A stretch of 64,000 nt of DNA from Rathayibacter sp. VKM Ac-2856 (GCF_013205055.1 NZ_JABMLF010000004.1:248001-312000); one strand, 5' to 3'. Positions 16,449 through 25,445 are shown, counted from the stretch's first letter. The notes: generated from the sequence alone by a model not told the origin. A program made the numbers and translations.

Positions 16449-17024
16449 TCAGCCGCGGGTGATGACGGTGTGGCGCTCGCGGGCCTCGCCGCGCGACTCC
16501 GACACGAACCCGCGCTCGCCGACCATGTCGTGCACGAGCTTGCGCTCGTAGGAGGACATCGGGGGCAGCGACGCCGACGTCGCGCCCTCCTCGATGCGCT
16601 CGATCGCCCGGTCGACCAGCTGCGCCAGCTCGGCCTCACGGGCGTCGCGGGAGCCGCCGATGTCGAGGATGAGGCGCGAGAACGCACCCGTCTTCGTCTG
16701 CACCGCGAGGCGCGTCAGCTCCTGCAGGGCCTGCACCGCATCGGGGCGCGAGAGCACGCGCAGGTTGGTGTCGCCCGACGCGGTGACCGACAGGTAGGCG
16801 CGGCCGTTGCGGACCTCGATGTCGATGTCGCCGTCGAGGTCGCAGATGTCGAGGAACTCCTCGATGTAGTCCGCGGCGACGTCGCCCTCGTCCTCGAGCT
16901 GCGACAGGGTCGGCTCGGCCGAGCCGTCCGCCGAGGGAGTCCGCTGGGCGAGCTGCCCCTCGGCCGGCGCCGCCCCGTCCGAGGACGTCGGAGCACCGGT
17001 GAACATCTGCGTCGAATCGGTCAT
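16449..17024 (-). CDS. jag: Jag/KhpB-type R3H and KH domain RNA-binding protein
   Basis: The 191-residue protein has an acidic, flexible first 45 residues. A KH-like domain includes VLSRPDAVQALQELTRLAV, and an R3H domain follows (MSSYERKLVHDMVGERGF and ERHTVITR). It binds RNA in the cytoplasm and is found with yidC throughout Gram-positives. The Jag-N domain seen in Firmicutes is absent, as usual in Actinobacteria. The ATG at 17022-17024 lies 8 bp after the yidC stop. Confidence 0.93.
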   Translation of the reverse strand: MTDSTQMFTGAPTSSDGAAPAEGQLAQRTPSADGSAEPTLSQLEDEGDVAADYIEEFLDICDLDGDIDIEVRNGRAYLSVTASGDTNLRVLSRPDAVQALQELTRLAVQTKTGAFSRLILDIGGSRDAREAELAQLVDRAIERIEEGATSASLPPMSSYERKLVHDMVGERGFVSESRGEARERHTVITRG

Positions 17025-17032
17025 TCTGGGGC

Positions 17033-17992
17033 CTACTTCTTTCCGGCTTGCTTCTTGGAGCGGTTCTTGCTGACGGGCTGCGTGCGCTGCACGGCCTTCT
17101 TCTCGACGAGCGTGACGGTGCCGGCGTCGGTCGTCTCCTCGACGAGCTTGCCCTTGCGGCGCAGGCGCTCCTCGCGGGCCTTGGCGGCCTCGCTGCCGGG
17201 GGTCGGCATGTTCCGGATGACGATGAACTGCTGGACCATCGTCCAGATGTTCGAGGTCAGCCAGTAGAACATGACGCCCAGCGGGAAGGCGAAGCCGGAG
17301 AACGCGAAGACCAGCGGGAGGATGTAGAGCAGGATGCGCTGCTGCTTGAACGTCGGCGAGGCCTTGGCCTCGGGCGACATGTTCTTGGAGACGATCTGCA
17401 GCTGGGTGATGAACTGCGAGGCGGTCATCAGCACGACCATGACGACCGCGATGATGACGACGACCTCCTGGCCGCCCTCCGCGAGAGCGCCCTGGATCGA
17501 CTGGTGCAGCGGCGCGATGCCGAAGAGGTTGGCCTCGCCGAACTGGCGCGCGAGGACGGCGTCCAGCGGGCCGACGCCGCGCTCGCTGCGCTGCGCGTCG
17601 TTCAGCACCGAGAAGAGGCTGAAGAAGATCGGCATCTGGATGAGCAGCGGCAGGCAGGACGCCAGCGGGTTCGTGCCGGTCTTCTTGTAGAGCTCCATGG
17701 TCTCGCGGGACATCGCCTCGCGGGACAGCTGGTCGCGCTTGCCCTTGTACTTGTCCTGGATCTTCTTGAGCTGCGGCGCCACCTCCATCATCCGGCGCTG
17801 GCTCTTGATCTGCTTGACGAAGATCGGGATGAGCGCGGCGCGGATGACCAGGACGAGGCCCACGATGGACAGCACCCAGGTGATGCCCGCCGCCGCGTCG
17901 AGACCGGTGAAGGTGAGCAGCTGGTGGAAGCCGACGAGGATCAGCTCGACCACCCATTTGAGAGGCCAGAGAATCGTGCCGAGGAGGTCCAT
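17033..17992 (-). CDS. yidC: Membrane protein insertase YidC
   Basis: The 319-residue polytopic insertase helps place membrane proteins with or without Sec. Family features include ALIPIFVKQIKSQRRM with its hydrophilic-groove arginine region, the coiled cytoplasmic hairpin (APQLKKIQDKYKGKRDQLS), GTNPLASCLPLLIQMPIFFS, and GVMFYWLTSNIWTMVQQ. The C-terminus is a Lys/Arg-rich tail of about 55 residues, as expected for ribosome contact. It lies between yidD and jag in the canonical order. Confidence 0.96.
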   Translation of the reverse strand: MDLLGTILWPLKWVVELILVGFHQLLTFTGLDAAAGITWVLSIVGLVLVIRAALIPIFVKQIKSQRRMMEVAPQLKKIQDKYKGKRDQLSREAMSRETMELYKKTGTNPLASCLPLLIQMPIFFSLFSVLNDAQRSERGVGPLDAVLARQFGEANLFGIAPLHQSIQGALAEGGQEVVVIIAVVMVVLMTASQFITQLQIVSKNMSPEAKASPTFKQQRILLYILPLVFAFSGFAFPLGVMFYWLTSNIWTMVQQFIVIRNMPTPGSEAAKAREERLRRKGKLVEETTDAGTVTLVEKKAVQRTQPVSKNRSKKQAGKK

Positions 17993-18001
17993 GGGAGGGG
18001 G

Positions 18002-18400
18002 TCAGTCCTTTCGAGGGCCCACGACGAACCCGAATCGCGTCACGGCGAATCGGGTCCGGCCGGAAGCCGGTCGGTGCAGGGGGATCGAGGTCGGCACGTC
18101 GTCGACTCCGCCGGCCGCCCACGGGTGGCAGCGGAGGAGTCGGCGGGCGCCGAGGACGGACCCGAGGACGAGCCCGTGGAGCTGGATCGCCTGGAGTGCG
18201 TAGGAGGAGCACGACGGGTAGTAGCGGCAGACGTCGCCGTAGAGGGGCGAGATCACCGCCCGGTACACGACGAGCAGCAGGATGCCGATGTTCCGCGGCA
18301 GCAGGAGGAGGGCCCACCCCAGCCGGGCGGCCCAGGAGACCGTCGACGCCTCGGCCGCGGAGGCCGGAGCCGGAGCGGTGGTCAGCGGAGCGGCCGTCAC
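18002..18400 (-). CDS. yidD: Membrane protein insertion efficiency factor YidD
   Basis: The 132-residue protein carries the YidD signature VVYRAVISPLYGDVCRYYPSCSSYALQAI; the Cys-x5-Cys and the downstream LRCHPW are typical. It is a small amphipathic membrane-associated protein that assists YidC. The GTG at 18398-18400 gives a GTGA overlap with the rnpA stop. A longer in-frame reading upstream runs through rnpA and is rejected. Both N- and C-terminal ends are extended compared with the short bacterial form. Confidence 0.93.
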   Translation of the reverse strand: MTAAPLTTAPAPASAAEASTVSWAARLGWALLLLPRNIGILLLVVYRAVISPLYGDVCRYYPSCSSYALQAIQLHGLVLGSVLGARRLLRCHPWAAGGVDDVPTSIPLHRPASGRTRFAVTRFGFVVGPRKD

Positions 18401-18756
18401 CGGAGCGCCTCGCCCGCGCGGACGACGCGCGCGCGGATCACCGCGGCCACGACGTCCTGCCGGAGCGCGGACCACGGAGCGTCGGCACTGCCGGGCAGCG
18501 CGCGGACGACCACGTCGGTCCCGGGATCGATCTGCGGCACGAGCTCGAACGCGACGGCCTTGAGCCGGCGCCGGACGGTGTTCCGCTTCACGGCCGTCCC
18601 GACCGTCTTGGCCACGATGAAGCCGAACCGCACCGGTGCGTCGCCGGAGGACCTCCGGACATACGTGACGGTGTGCGGTCCCGTGGACCGCACACCGCGA
18701 CGGACGACTGCCCGGTACTCGCCACCGAGGACGATGCGATGGGCTCTGGCCAGCAC
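18397..18756 (-). CDS. rnpA: Ribonuclease P protein component
   Basis: The 119-residue basic protein matures tRNA 5' ends with the RnpB RNA. Its RNA-binding signature is KRNTVRRRLK, preceded by RFGFIVAKTVG. It starts at a GTG (LARAHRIVLGGEYRAV is the typical N-terminus) 22 bp after rpmH and overlaps yidD by 4 bp, all in one minus-strand transcription unit. Confidence 0.95.
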   Translation of the reverse strand: MLARAHRIVLGGEYRAVVRRGVRSTGPHTVTYVRRSSGDAPVRFGFIVAKTVGTAVKRNTVRRRLKAVAFELVPQIDPGTDVVVRALPGSADAPWSALRQDVVAAVIRARVVRAGEALR

Positions 18757-18778
18757 CGCTGGACGGAATCGCTTGGCG

Positions 18779-18916
18779 CTACGCCGAGAGCTCGGTGCGG
18801 CCCTTGGCGCGGCGAGCGCTCAGGATGCCGCGACCGGCGCGCGTGCGCATGCGCAGACGGAAGCCGTGCACCTTGGCGCGACGACGGTTGTTCGGCTGGA
18901 AGGTTCGCTTGCTCAT
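18779..18916 (-). CDS. rpmH: 50S ribosomal protein L34
   Basis: The 45-residue, extremely basic protein has the invariant [13 protein letters not shown] start and HGFRxRMxTRAGR core. It is the first gene of the rpmH-rnpA-yidD-yidC-jag-rsmG-parAB block and diverges from dnaA. Confidence 0.98.
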   Translation of the reverse strand: MSKRTFQPNNRRRAKVHGFRLRMRTRAGRGILSARRAKGRTELSA

Positions 18917-19070
18917 AGTCAGATCTCCACGTACGTGTTCCGCGGTGCGAGCGGGGCTCCACGCCGGTGGCGAGGGCTCCGGATCGTCCGGGAAGAGGGG
19001 GTGCCCGGGTGCCGATCGGCCCGATCCGCGAGGACCGTGCTCCCGACGCCGGGCAGGCGTCAACTGACTT

Positions 19071-19099
19071 AAACTACGTCCTCCGCCGCCACCGGTCAA
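19071..19099 (-). promoter_or_regulatory. rpmH promoter
   Basis: On the minus strand TTGACC (19094-19099), a 17-bp spacer and TAGTTT (19071-19076) give a near-consensus sigma-A promoter about 155 bp upstream of rpmH. Confidence 0.7.
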
Positions 19100-19152
19100 A
19101 TGTGCGCCGGGCGAAACCTCGATCATGCACACGCGGCGGTGCGTTCCGCGCA

Positions 19153-19181
19153 TTGACACGCGGGTGGCGCTGTGGTGGATT
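19153..19181 (+). promoter_or_regulatory. Probable dnaA promoter
   Basis: TTGACA (19153-19158), a 17-bp spacer and TGGATT (19176-19181) point toward dnaA, leaving a leader of about 210 bases. The -35 is perfect; the -10 is weak. Confidence 0.5.
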
Positions 19182-19223
19182 TGTCTCCCATCGGCTCCGT
19201 TCGTTACGGTGTTGAGCCGCAGT

Positions 19224-19232
19224 TATCCACAG
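19224..19232 (+). promoter_or_regulatory. DnaA box in the dnaA leader
   Basis: This is a perfect TTATCCACA located downstream of the predicted dnaA promoter, suited to autoregulation by DnaA. The rest of the 483-bp rpmH-dnaA gap shows the two promoters and no gene. Confidence 0.75.
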
Positions 19233-19399
19233 GCGAGAACCGCCGTCTCCCGCGTCCGCGCAGGGATCGGCCGGGACCTGTGGACGCGCCTGTGCAGGGA
19301 TCGGGCCCCGGACCTCCGCTGGAACCGAGGGCGCGCCGTCACCGACGGCGGCTCAGGACGGCGGCGAGGATTTCGAGAGCGACCGAGGACCGGAGACAG

Positions 19400-20824
19400 A
19401 TGCCTGACGACACGTCGATGATCGACGCGTGGAACGTGATCCGCGGCGAGCTGTCGCGGGACGAGCGCATCACCGCGCCGATGTACGGCTTCGTCTCCCT
19501 CGTGGAGCCCAAGGGCATCATGGCGGGCACCTTCTACCTGGAGGTCCCGAACGAGTTCACCCGCGGGATGCTCGAGCACCGCGTCCGCGTCCCGCTGCTC
19601 AGCGCGATCGGCGCGCTCGACGACTCCTTCGGCGTCTCGACCTTCGCCTTCGTGGTGAACCCCGACATCGAGCACGAGCCGATGAGCTCGCCGTCGTCGG
19701 AGTCGATGAACCCGTTCGAGCCCGTCACCGGCTCCTCCGCCACCGTCGCTCCCCCGGTGCGGGTCGTCGAGGAGCTGCGCACCGTGCCGGCGACCGACAC
19801 CCGGCTGAACCCCAAGTACAGCTTCGACAACTTCGTCATCGGCGGCTCCAACCGCTTCGCGCACGCCGCCGCGGTCGCCGTGGCCGAGGCGCCGGCGAAG
19901 GCGTACAACCCGCTCTTCGTCTACGGCGACTCCGGGCTGGGCAAGACCCACCTCCTGCACGCCATCGGCCACTACGCGATGAGCCTCTACCCGGGCATCC
20001 GCGTGCGGTACGTGTCGAGCGAGGAGTTCACGAACGACTTCATCAACTCGATCGCGAACAACCGCGGCAACGCCTTCCACGGCCGGTACCGCAACGTCGA
20101 CATCCTCCTGATCGACGACATCCAGTTCCTGCAGGGCAAGGCGGAGACGCAGGAGGCGTTCTTCCACACCTTCAACCAGCTGCACGACCACAACAAGCAG
20201 GTCGTGATCACCTCCGACCTGCCGCCGAAGGCGCTGACCGGGTTCGAGGACCGCATGCGCTCCCGCTTCGAGTGGGGCCTCATCACCGACGTCCAGGCGC
20301 CCGACCTCGAGACCCGCATCGCGATCCTCCGCAAGAAGGCCGTCAGCGAGAAGCTCCTGGTGCCCGACGACATCCTCGAGTTCATGGCGTCGAAGGTGTC
20401 GAGCAACATCCGCGAGCTGGAGGGGACGCTGATCCGCGTCACGGCCTTCGCGAGCCTCAACCGCACGCCGGTCGACATGGCCCTGGTGCAGACGGTGCTG
20501 AAGGACCTGATCACGCTCGACGAGGACAACGTCATCTCGCCGGTCGACATCATCAATCACACCGCGGACTACTTCAAGCTCACGGTCGACGACCTGTACG
20601 GCTCGTCGCGCTCGCAGGCGGTGGCCACCGCGCGCCAGATCGCGATGTACCTCTGCCGCGAGCTGACGAACCTCTCGCTGCCCAAGATCGGCCAGCTGTT
20701 CGGCAACCGCGACCACACCACCGTCATGTACGCCAACAAGAAGATCTCGGAGCTCATGAAGGAGCGCCGCAGCATCTACAACCAGGTCACCGAGCTGACC
20801 ACCCGCATCAAGACCAACCGCTGA
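19400..20824 (+). CDS. dnaA: Chromosomal replication initiator protein DnaA
   Basis: The 474-residue protein has an N-terminal helicase-loading domain (about 1-85) and a short, variable linker. The AAA+ ATPase domain begins near NPKYSFDNFVIGGSNRFA, with Walker A GDSGLGKT at 176-183 and Walker B LLIDDIQFL. The C-terminal DNA-binding domain ends in the signature RDHTTVMYANKKI. The linker (domain II) is shorter than in Streptomyces. ATG 19400 follows CGGAG; an in-frame extension to 19172 runs through the leader and DnaA box and is rejected. Confidence 0.98.
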   Translation: MPDDTSMIDAWNVIRGELSRDERITAPMYGFVSLVEPKGIMAGTFYLEVPNEFTRGMLEHRVRVPLLSAIGALDDSFGVSTFAFVVNPDIEHEPMSSPSSESMNPFEPVTGSSATVAPPVRVVEELRTVPATDTRLNPKYSFDNFVIGGSNRFAHAAAVAVAEAPAKAYNPLFVYGDSGLGKTHLLHAIGHYAMSLYPGIRVRYVSSEEFTNDFINSIANNRGNAFHGRYRNVDILLIDDIQFLQGKAETQEAFFHTFNQLHDHNKQVVITSDLPPKALTGFEDRMRSRFEWGLITDVQAPDLETRIAILRKKAVSEKLLVPDDILEFMASKVSSNIRELEGTLIRVTAFASLNRTPVDMALVQTVLKDLITLDEDNVISPVDIINHTADYFKLTVDDLYGSSRSQAVATARQIAMYLCRELTNLSLPKIGQLFGNRDHTTVMYANKKISELMKERRSIYNQVTELTTRIKTNR

Positions 20825-21479
20825 CGCCCGGAGCGACTCCGCTCTCCCGTCCTTCTGACGCTGGTGAGTCCCGATGCGCCCGCTGCGCGGGAGGCTCGAC
20901 CAGCACGCGCTCCCTCTCCCAGTGACGTTCGAGCACCCGTGCGGCGCGAACGCCCCTCCCTCCATGCTGGTCGACTCCATGCTGGTCGAGCAGCCGAGCA
21001 GCGGCGTATCGAGACCCACCCCTCCCGGTGAAGCCGTCTCCGCGCCCCCGCGCCCCTCCGCGCCCTCCGCCACGCCCACCGCGTTCGCTGGAACGAACGA
21101 TTCCGGTCGATTTCCACACGTGTGAGGAACCTGTGGATAACTGTGGACAACCACCCTCGATCTGTGCGCTCCGAGCACCCGCCTGTGCACTCCGGGCCCC
21201 CGCCCCGAATCCCTCCACAGGCCGTCCACGACCGCGCTCACACTCCCTCCACACCTCGGGCCCCTCCGCATCGCAGTCGGCAGTAGGGCTCAAGAGGGTT
21301 TTCCACAGTTTCCACACGTGTTAACACTGTTAACGCAGTTCTCTTTTTAATCAGGGGCGGACCGGCAACCTCTCCACAGGGCCCGGCTGCGCCGAGGGAG
21401 CGCCGTGCTTCCGGGCACGCCGAAGCTGACGAGTACGATGGGCGTCGGTCTTCGTCCACGACTCGTCAGGGGTGTTCTC
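20825..21479. other. Chromosomal origin of replication (oriC) between dnaA and dnaN
   Basis: The 655-bp gap has perfect TTATCCACA on the minus strand at 21132-21140 and TTGTCCACA at 21142-21150, 10 bp apart. Several weaker TTTCCACA/CTCCACA-type boxes lie at about 21211, 21301, 21309 and 21372. A CACACGTGTG palindrome is at 21115-21124. An AT-rich, TTAA-bearing stretch at 21319-21352, next to the last boxes, is the probable unwinding element. A REP-like element at 20979-21017, preceded by a partial copy, lies nearer dnaA. Confidence 0.9.
20964..21017 (+). repeat. REP-like element inside the origin region
   Basis: A partial ATGCTGGTCGA copy at 20964 is followed by a fuller element at 20979-21017 with CAGCCGAGCAGCGGCGTATCG in place of the usual middle. 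It belongs to the family found at 13.5, 23.9 and 32.8 kb. Confidence 0.7.
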
Positions 21480-22631
21480 GTGAGGTTCCAAGCCAACCGC
21501 GATGTCTTCAGCGAGGCGGTGTCGTTCGCGGTCAAGCTGCTGCCGCAGCGCACGACCCTGCCGATCCTCTCGGGCATCCTCATCGAGGCGACCGCCGAGG
21601 GCCTCACGCTCTCCTCGTTCGACTACGAGGTCTCCGCGCAGACGCAGATCGCCGCCGACGTCGAGGAGATCGGCACGGTCCTCGTCTCCGGCCGCCTCCT
21701 CGCCGACATCGCGAACCGCCTGCCCAACGCGCCCGTGCGCGTGGCGACTGAGGAGTCGCGCGTGTCGGTCTCGGCCGGCTCCGCGCACTTCACCCTGCTG
21801 CAGATGCCCGTGGAGGAGTACCCGAGCATCCCCGAGATCGACGCGTCCACCGGACTCGTCCCCGCGGACGCCTTCTCGGCCGCCATCTCCCAGGTCGCCG
21901 TCGCCGCCTCCCGCGACGACGTCACCCCCGTCATCACCGGCGTGCAGCTCGAGATCACCGAGAACACCATCGGCCTCGTCGCGACCGACCGCTACCGCGT
22001 GGCCGTCCGCGAGATCGACTGGGACAACGGCGACAACGACGCCCCCCGCGAGCCGCTGACCGCGCTCGTGCCGGCGCGCACCCTGCAGGAGGTCGGCAAG
22101 ACCTTCAGCCACTCCGGCACCGTCTCCGTCGCGATCACCCAGCGCGACGAGCGCGAGCTGATCGCCTTCACCGCCGATCGCAAGACGGTCACCTCGCTCC
22201 TCATCAAGGGCAACTTCCCGCCCGTGAAGCGCCTCTTCCCCGCCTCGGTCGAGAACTACGCGGTGATGGCGACGAGCGACCTCATCGAGGCCACCCGCCG
22301 CGTCTCGCTCGTCCTCGAGCGCGAGGCCGCCCTGCGCTTCAGCTTCAGCAGCGACGGGCTCACCCTCGAGGCGATCGGCTCGGAGCAGGCGCAGGCCTCC
22401 GAGAGCATCGACGCCATCGTCACGGGCACCGACGTCGTCGTGTCGCTCAAGCCGCAGTTCCTGCTCGACGGCCTCGCCGCCGTGCACTCGGAGTTCGTGC
22501 GCATCGCGTTCACGAAGACCGAGAACCCCAACAAGCCCGGACCGGTCCTCATCACGGCGCAGACCTCGCGCGAGCAGCCGGGCAGCGACAGCTACCGCTA
22601 CCTGCTCCAGCCGAACCTGCTCCTGCGCTGA
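21480..22631 (+). CDS. dnaN: DNA polymerase III beta subunit (sliding clamp)
   Basis: The 383-residue protein encircles DNA and gives processivity to DNA polymerase III. It begins MRFQANRDVFSEAV as in actinobacterial clamps. It contains QRTTLPILSGILIEA and the central VATDRYRVAVRE, and ends with a SYRYLLQPNLLLR-type C-terminus near the partner-binding pocket. GTG 21480 is chosen over an in-frame start at 21405 because homologous sequence begins exactly here. Confidence 0.97.
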   Translation: MRFQANRDVFSEAVSFAVKLLPQRTTLPILSGILIEATAEGLTLSSFDYEVSAQTQIAADVEEIGTVLVSGRLLADIANRLPNAPVRVATEESRVSVSAGSAHFTLLQMPVEEYPSIPEIDASTGLVPADAFSAAISQVAVAASRDDVTPVITGVQLEITENTIGLVATDRYRVAVREIDWDNGDNDAPREPLTALVPARTLQEVGKTFSHSGTVSVAITQRDERELIAFTADRKTVTSLLIKGNFPPVKRLFPASVENYAVMATSDLIEATRRVSLVLEREAALRFSFSSDGLTLEAIGSEQAQASESIDAIVTGTDVVVSLKPQFLLDGLAAVHSEFVRIAFTKTENPNKPGPVLITAQTSREQPGSDSYRYLLQPNLLLR

Positions 22632-22717
22632 CCGCTCCTCCCCGATCGCAGCGCCGCGACCGTCACTCCGCCGACGAGCGCCCGCCCGCCGGACATCGAA
22701 TCCCAGGAAGGTTCACC

Positions 22718-23605
22718 ATGCACATCGGACTCGTCGGACTCGGCAAGATGGGCGACAACATGCGCTCCCGCCTGAGGGAGAAGGGCGTCGAGGTCACCGG
22801 CTACGACCGCAACCCGGACGTCTCGGACGCCGCCTCGCTCGACGAGATGATCGCCGCGCTCCCCGCGCCGCGCGTCGTCTGGGTCATGGTGCCGGCCGGC
22901 GCCATCACGGATGCGGTCGTCACCGACCTGTCCGAGAAGCTCAGCGAGGGCGACCTGGTCATCGACGGCGGTAACTCCCGCTTCACCGAGGACTTCAAGC
23001 ACGACGCGCTGCTGAAGCCCAAGGGCATCCACTACATCGACGCCGGCGTCTCCGGCGGCGTCTGGGGCCTCGAGAACGGCTACGGCCTCATGGTCGGCGG
23101 TCCGAAGGAGCTCGTCGACTACGCGATGCCCGTCTTCGACGCGCTGCGCCCCGAGGGCCCCCGCGAGGAGGGCTTCGTCCACGTCGGCGAGGTCGGCGCC
23201 GGCCACTACGCGAAGATGGTGCACAACGGCATCGAGTACGCGCTGATGCAGGCGTTCGCCGAGGGCTACGAGCTCCTGGACACGCGCAAGGACATCATCA
23301 AGGACGTCACCGGCACCTTCAAGGCGTGGCAGCGCGGCACGGTCGTCCGCTCCTGGCTCCTCGAGCTGCTCGTCCGCGCCCTCGAGCAGGACCCGGAGTT
23401 CGAGCACATCGAGGGCTACGTCCAGGACTCCGGCGAGGGCCGCTGGACCATCGAGGAGGCCATCAACAACGCCGTCCCCGTCCCCACGATCAGCGCCTCG
23501 ATCTTCGCCCGCTTCGTCTCCCGCCAGGAGGACTCCCCCGCGATGAAGGCGGTCGCGGCACTCCGTAACCAGTTCGGCGGGCACTCCGTCAAAGCCGTCG
23601 ACTGA
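22718..23605 (+). CDS. gnd: 6-phosphogluconate dehydrogenase, decarboxylating (short, probably NAD-type)
   Basis: The 295-residue enzyme oxidises 6-phosphogluconate to ribulose 5-phosphate and CO2. The Rossmann motif GLVGLGKMGDNM opens the protein. The substrate loop is DAGVSGGVWGLENGYGLMVGG, with the catalytic lysine in GHYAKMVHNGIEYALMQAFAEG. The length matches the short GntZ/YqeC-like class rather than the 470-residue enzyme. AGGAAGG precedes the ATG. Position between dnaN and recF is typical of Microbacteriaceae and relatives. Confidence 0.94.
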   Translation: MHIGLVGLGKMGDNMRSRLREKGVEVTGYDRNPDVSDAASLDEMIAALPAPRVVWVMVPAGAITDAVVTDLSEKLSEGDLVIDGGNSRFTEDFKHDALLKPKGIHYIDAGVSGGVWGLENGYGLMVGGPKELVDYAMPVFDALRPEGPREEGFVHVGEVGAGHYAKMVHNGIEYALMQAFAEGYELLDTRKDIIKDVTGTFKAWQRGTVVRSWLLELLVRALEQDPEFEHIEGYVQDSGEGRWTIEEAINNAVPVPTISASIFARFVSRQEDSPAMKAVAALRNQFGGHSVKAVD

Positions 23606-23613
23606 GTCGACGG

Positions 23614-23642
23614 GTTGAGGACCGCCCGCGGCGGTCCTCAAC
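23614..23642 (+). terminator. Hairpin after gnd
   Basis: A 13-bp perfect stem (GTTGAGGACCGCC / GGCGGTCCTCAAC) with a 3-nt loop starts 8 bp after the gnd stop. There is no U-tract. It also forms the head of the first 110-bp repeat unit that follows. Confidence 0.65.
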
Positions 23643-23842
23643 GGCGGTCGGCCTCTCGAAGCCGTGGCGTCATGCAGAGCCGGTCGCGGACGGCGACCTG
23701 CGGCCCGCCGCCACCATGACGCAGTGCTCGTTGGTTCGGACTGCCTGCGGCAGTCCTCACGGCGGTCGGCTTCTCGAAGCCGTGGCGTTCCGCAGGGCCG
23801 GTCGCGGACGGCGACCTGCGGCCCGCCGCACCCATGACGCAG
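23614..23842 (+). repeat. Two-copy tandem repeat of about 110 bp
   Basis: Unit 1 (23614-23724) and unit 2 (23733-23842) share the order hairpin, then ACGGCGGTCGG, then TCTCGAAGCCGTGGCGT, then GCCGGTCGCGGACGGCGACC, then CATGACGCAG. The hairpins differ by a compensatory change: stem GGACCGCC/GGCGGTCC in unit 1, GGACTGCC/GGCAGTCC in unit 2. No coding potential with a credible start is seen. Confidence 0.8.
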
Positions 23843-23904
23843 GGATGCTGTCATGGCCGCGGCGGGCCTCCGGCCGCCTGCACCCTGCGCGGGGCCCTCG
23901 CCAC

Positions 23905-24070
23905 ATGCTGGTCGAGTAGCCGCGGAGCGGCGTATCGAGACCCACGTCGTCGAGACGTCGGCCGCCGGGTCGCCATCGGTTCAGGGCGCAGGCCACCCGC
24001 ATGCTGGTCGAGCAGCCGCGGAGCGGCCCCCATGCTGGTCGCGTAGCCGCGGAGCGGCGTATCGAGACCC
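23905..24070 (+). repeat. REP-like elements upstream of recF
   Basis: Copies at 23905-23943 and 24032-24070 are full (ATGCTGGTCGAGTAGCCGCG or ATGCTGGTCGCGTAG forms, ending CGTATCGAGACCC). A partial copy is at 24001-24027. Together with the 110-bp tandem repeat they make up the 517-bp gnd-recF gap. Confidence 0.8.
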
Positions 24071-24122
24071 CGCCGCCGGCACCCGCGGCATCGGGCAGAG
24101 TGGAGACGGAGGAGGTGAGCGC

Positions 24123-25445
24123 GTGCAGGTGACGCAGCTGGCGCTGAGCGACTTCCGCAACTACGCCTCCGTCGACGTCGCGCTCGCCCCGGGGCCGAAC
24201 CTGTTCGTCGGCCGCAACGGCCAGGGCAAGACCAACCTCGTCGAATCCCTCGGCTACCTCTCCACCCTCGGCTCGCACCGGGTGTCCACCGACCAGGCGC
24301 TCATCCGTGCCGGCCAGGACAGCGCGGTGATCCGCGCCCGGCTCCGCAACGGCGACCGCGACCTGCTCGCCGAGGTGCAGATCAACCGCTCCTCCGCCAA
24401 CCGCGCGCAGATCAACCGCGGCGGCATCAAGCCGCGCGAGCTGCCCCGCTTCTTCTCGAGCGTGCTCTTCGCCCCCGAGGACCTCCTCCTCATCCGCGGC
24501 GACCCGTCGGCCCGCCGCCGCTTCCTCGACCAGCTGGTCGTCCTCCGCTCCCCCCGGATGAGCGCGGTGCAGGCCGACTACGAGCGCGTGCTGCGCCAGC
24601 GGAACTCCCTCCTCAAGTCCGCGCGGGCGAGCGGCGTCCGCGACCCCGCGAAGCTCGGGACGCTCGACATCTGGGACGAGCGCCTCGTCGCCCTCGGCAC
24701 CGAGATCATGCAGTCGCGGCTGACCCTGGTCGACGAGCTGAGCGGTCCGGTCCGCTCGGCGTACGAGGCGGTCGCCGGAGCGGACCAGCGACCGGTGCTG
24801 CGCTCGCGGCTGAGCATCGAGGGCGCGGTCGACGACGACGACGAGCCCGTCGCGACGACCGAGACCGCCGCCGCCCCCACCGAACTGGCCGCGACCTTCT
24901 CGGCGGCCCTGCTCTCCGTGCGCCGGCGCGAGCTCGACCGCGGGATCTCGCTGGTCGGTCCGCACCGCGACGACGTCCAGTTCGAGCTGAACGACCTGCC
25001 GGCCAAGGGCTACGCCAGCCACGGCGAGAGCTGGTCCTTCGCGCTCGCCCTCAAGCTCGGCGCGGCCGAGCTGCTGCGGCGCGACTCCCCCATGGGCGAC
25101 CCGGTGCTGATGCTCGACGACGTCTTCGCCGAGCTCGACGCGCGACGGCGCGAGCGCCTCGCCGCGGTGGTCGCGGACTACGAGCAGGTGCTGATCACCG
25201 CGGCGGTCTTCGACGACGTGCCGGCGGCGCTGGCGGCGCACACCGTCCGGATCGAGGCGGGCCGCATCGTCGAGTCCGACGCCGTCGCGATCCCGGAGTC
25301 CCCGCTGGCAGCACCGGTCGCGCCCGCCGCGGAGCCGGACGCCGAGCCCGAGTCCAATCCGGTCGCCGCCCCCGAGGCCGCGCCCGCCCCGGACCCCGCG
25401 CCCGCCCCCGACGCCGATCCCGCCCCGGAGCCCGGCCGTGGCTGA
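24123..25445 (+). CDS. recF: DNA replication/repair protein RecF
   Basis: The 440-residue ABC-type ATPase acts in recombinational gap repair. Walker A GRNGQGKT lies at 30-37, in the family-typical LSDFRNYASVDVALAPGPNLFVG context split over two motifs. FAPEDLLLIRGDPSARRRFLD and a C-terminal Walker B VLMLDDVFAELD follow. It starts at GTG 24123 with GGAGGTGA 4 bases upstream. An acidic insertion (VDDDDEP) occurs in the middle, and a Pro/Ala/Asp-rich tail of about 65 residues follows the normal C-terminus and overlaps the start of dciA. Confidence 0.94.
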   Translation: MQVTQLALSDFRNYASVDVALAPGPNLFVGRNGQGKTNLVESLGYLSTLGSHRVSTDQALIRAGQDSAVIRARLRNGDRDLLAEVQINRSSANRAQINRGGIKPRELPRFFSSVLFAPEDLLLIRGDPSARRRFLDQLVVLRSPRMSAVQADYERVLRQRNSLLKSARASGVRDPAKLGTLDIWDERLVALGTEIMQSRLTLVDELSGPVRSAYEAVAGADQRPVLRSRLSIEGAVDDDDEPVATTETAAAPTELAATFSAALLSVRRRELDRGISLVGPHRDDVQFELNDLPAKGYASHGESWSFALALKLGAAELLRRDSPMGDPVLMLDDVFAELDARRRERLAAVVADYEQVLITAAVFDDVPAALAAHTVRIEAGRIVESDAVAIPESPLAAPVAPAAEPDAEPESNPVAAPEAAPAPDPAPAPDADPAPEPGRG

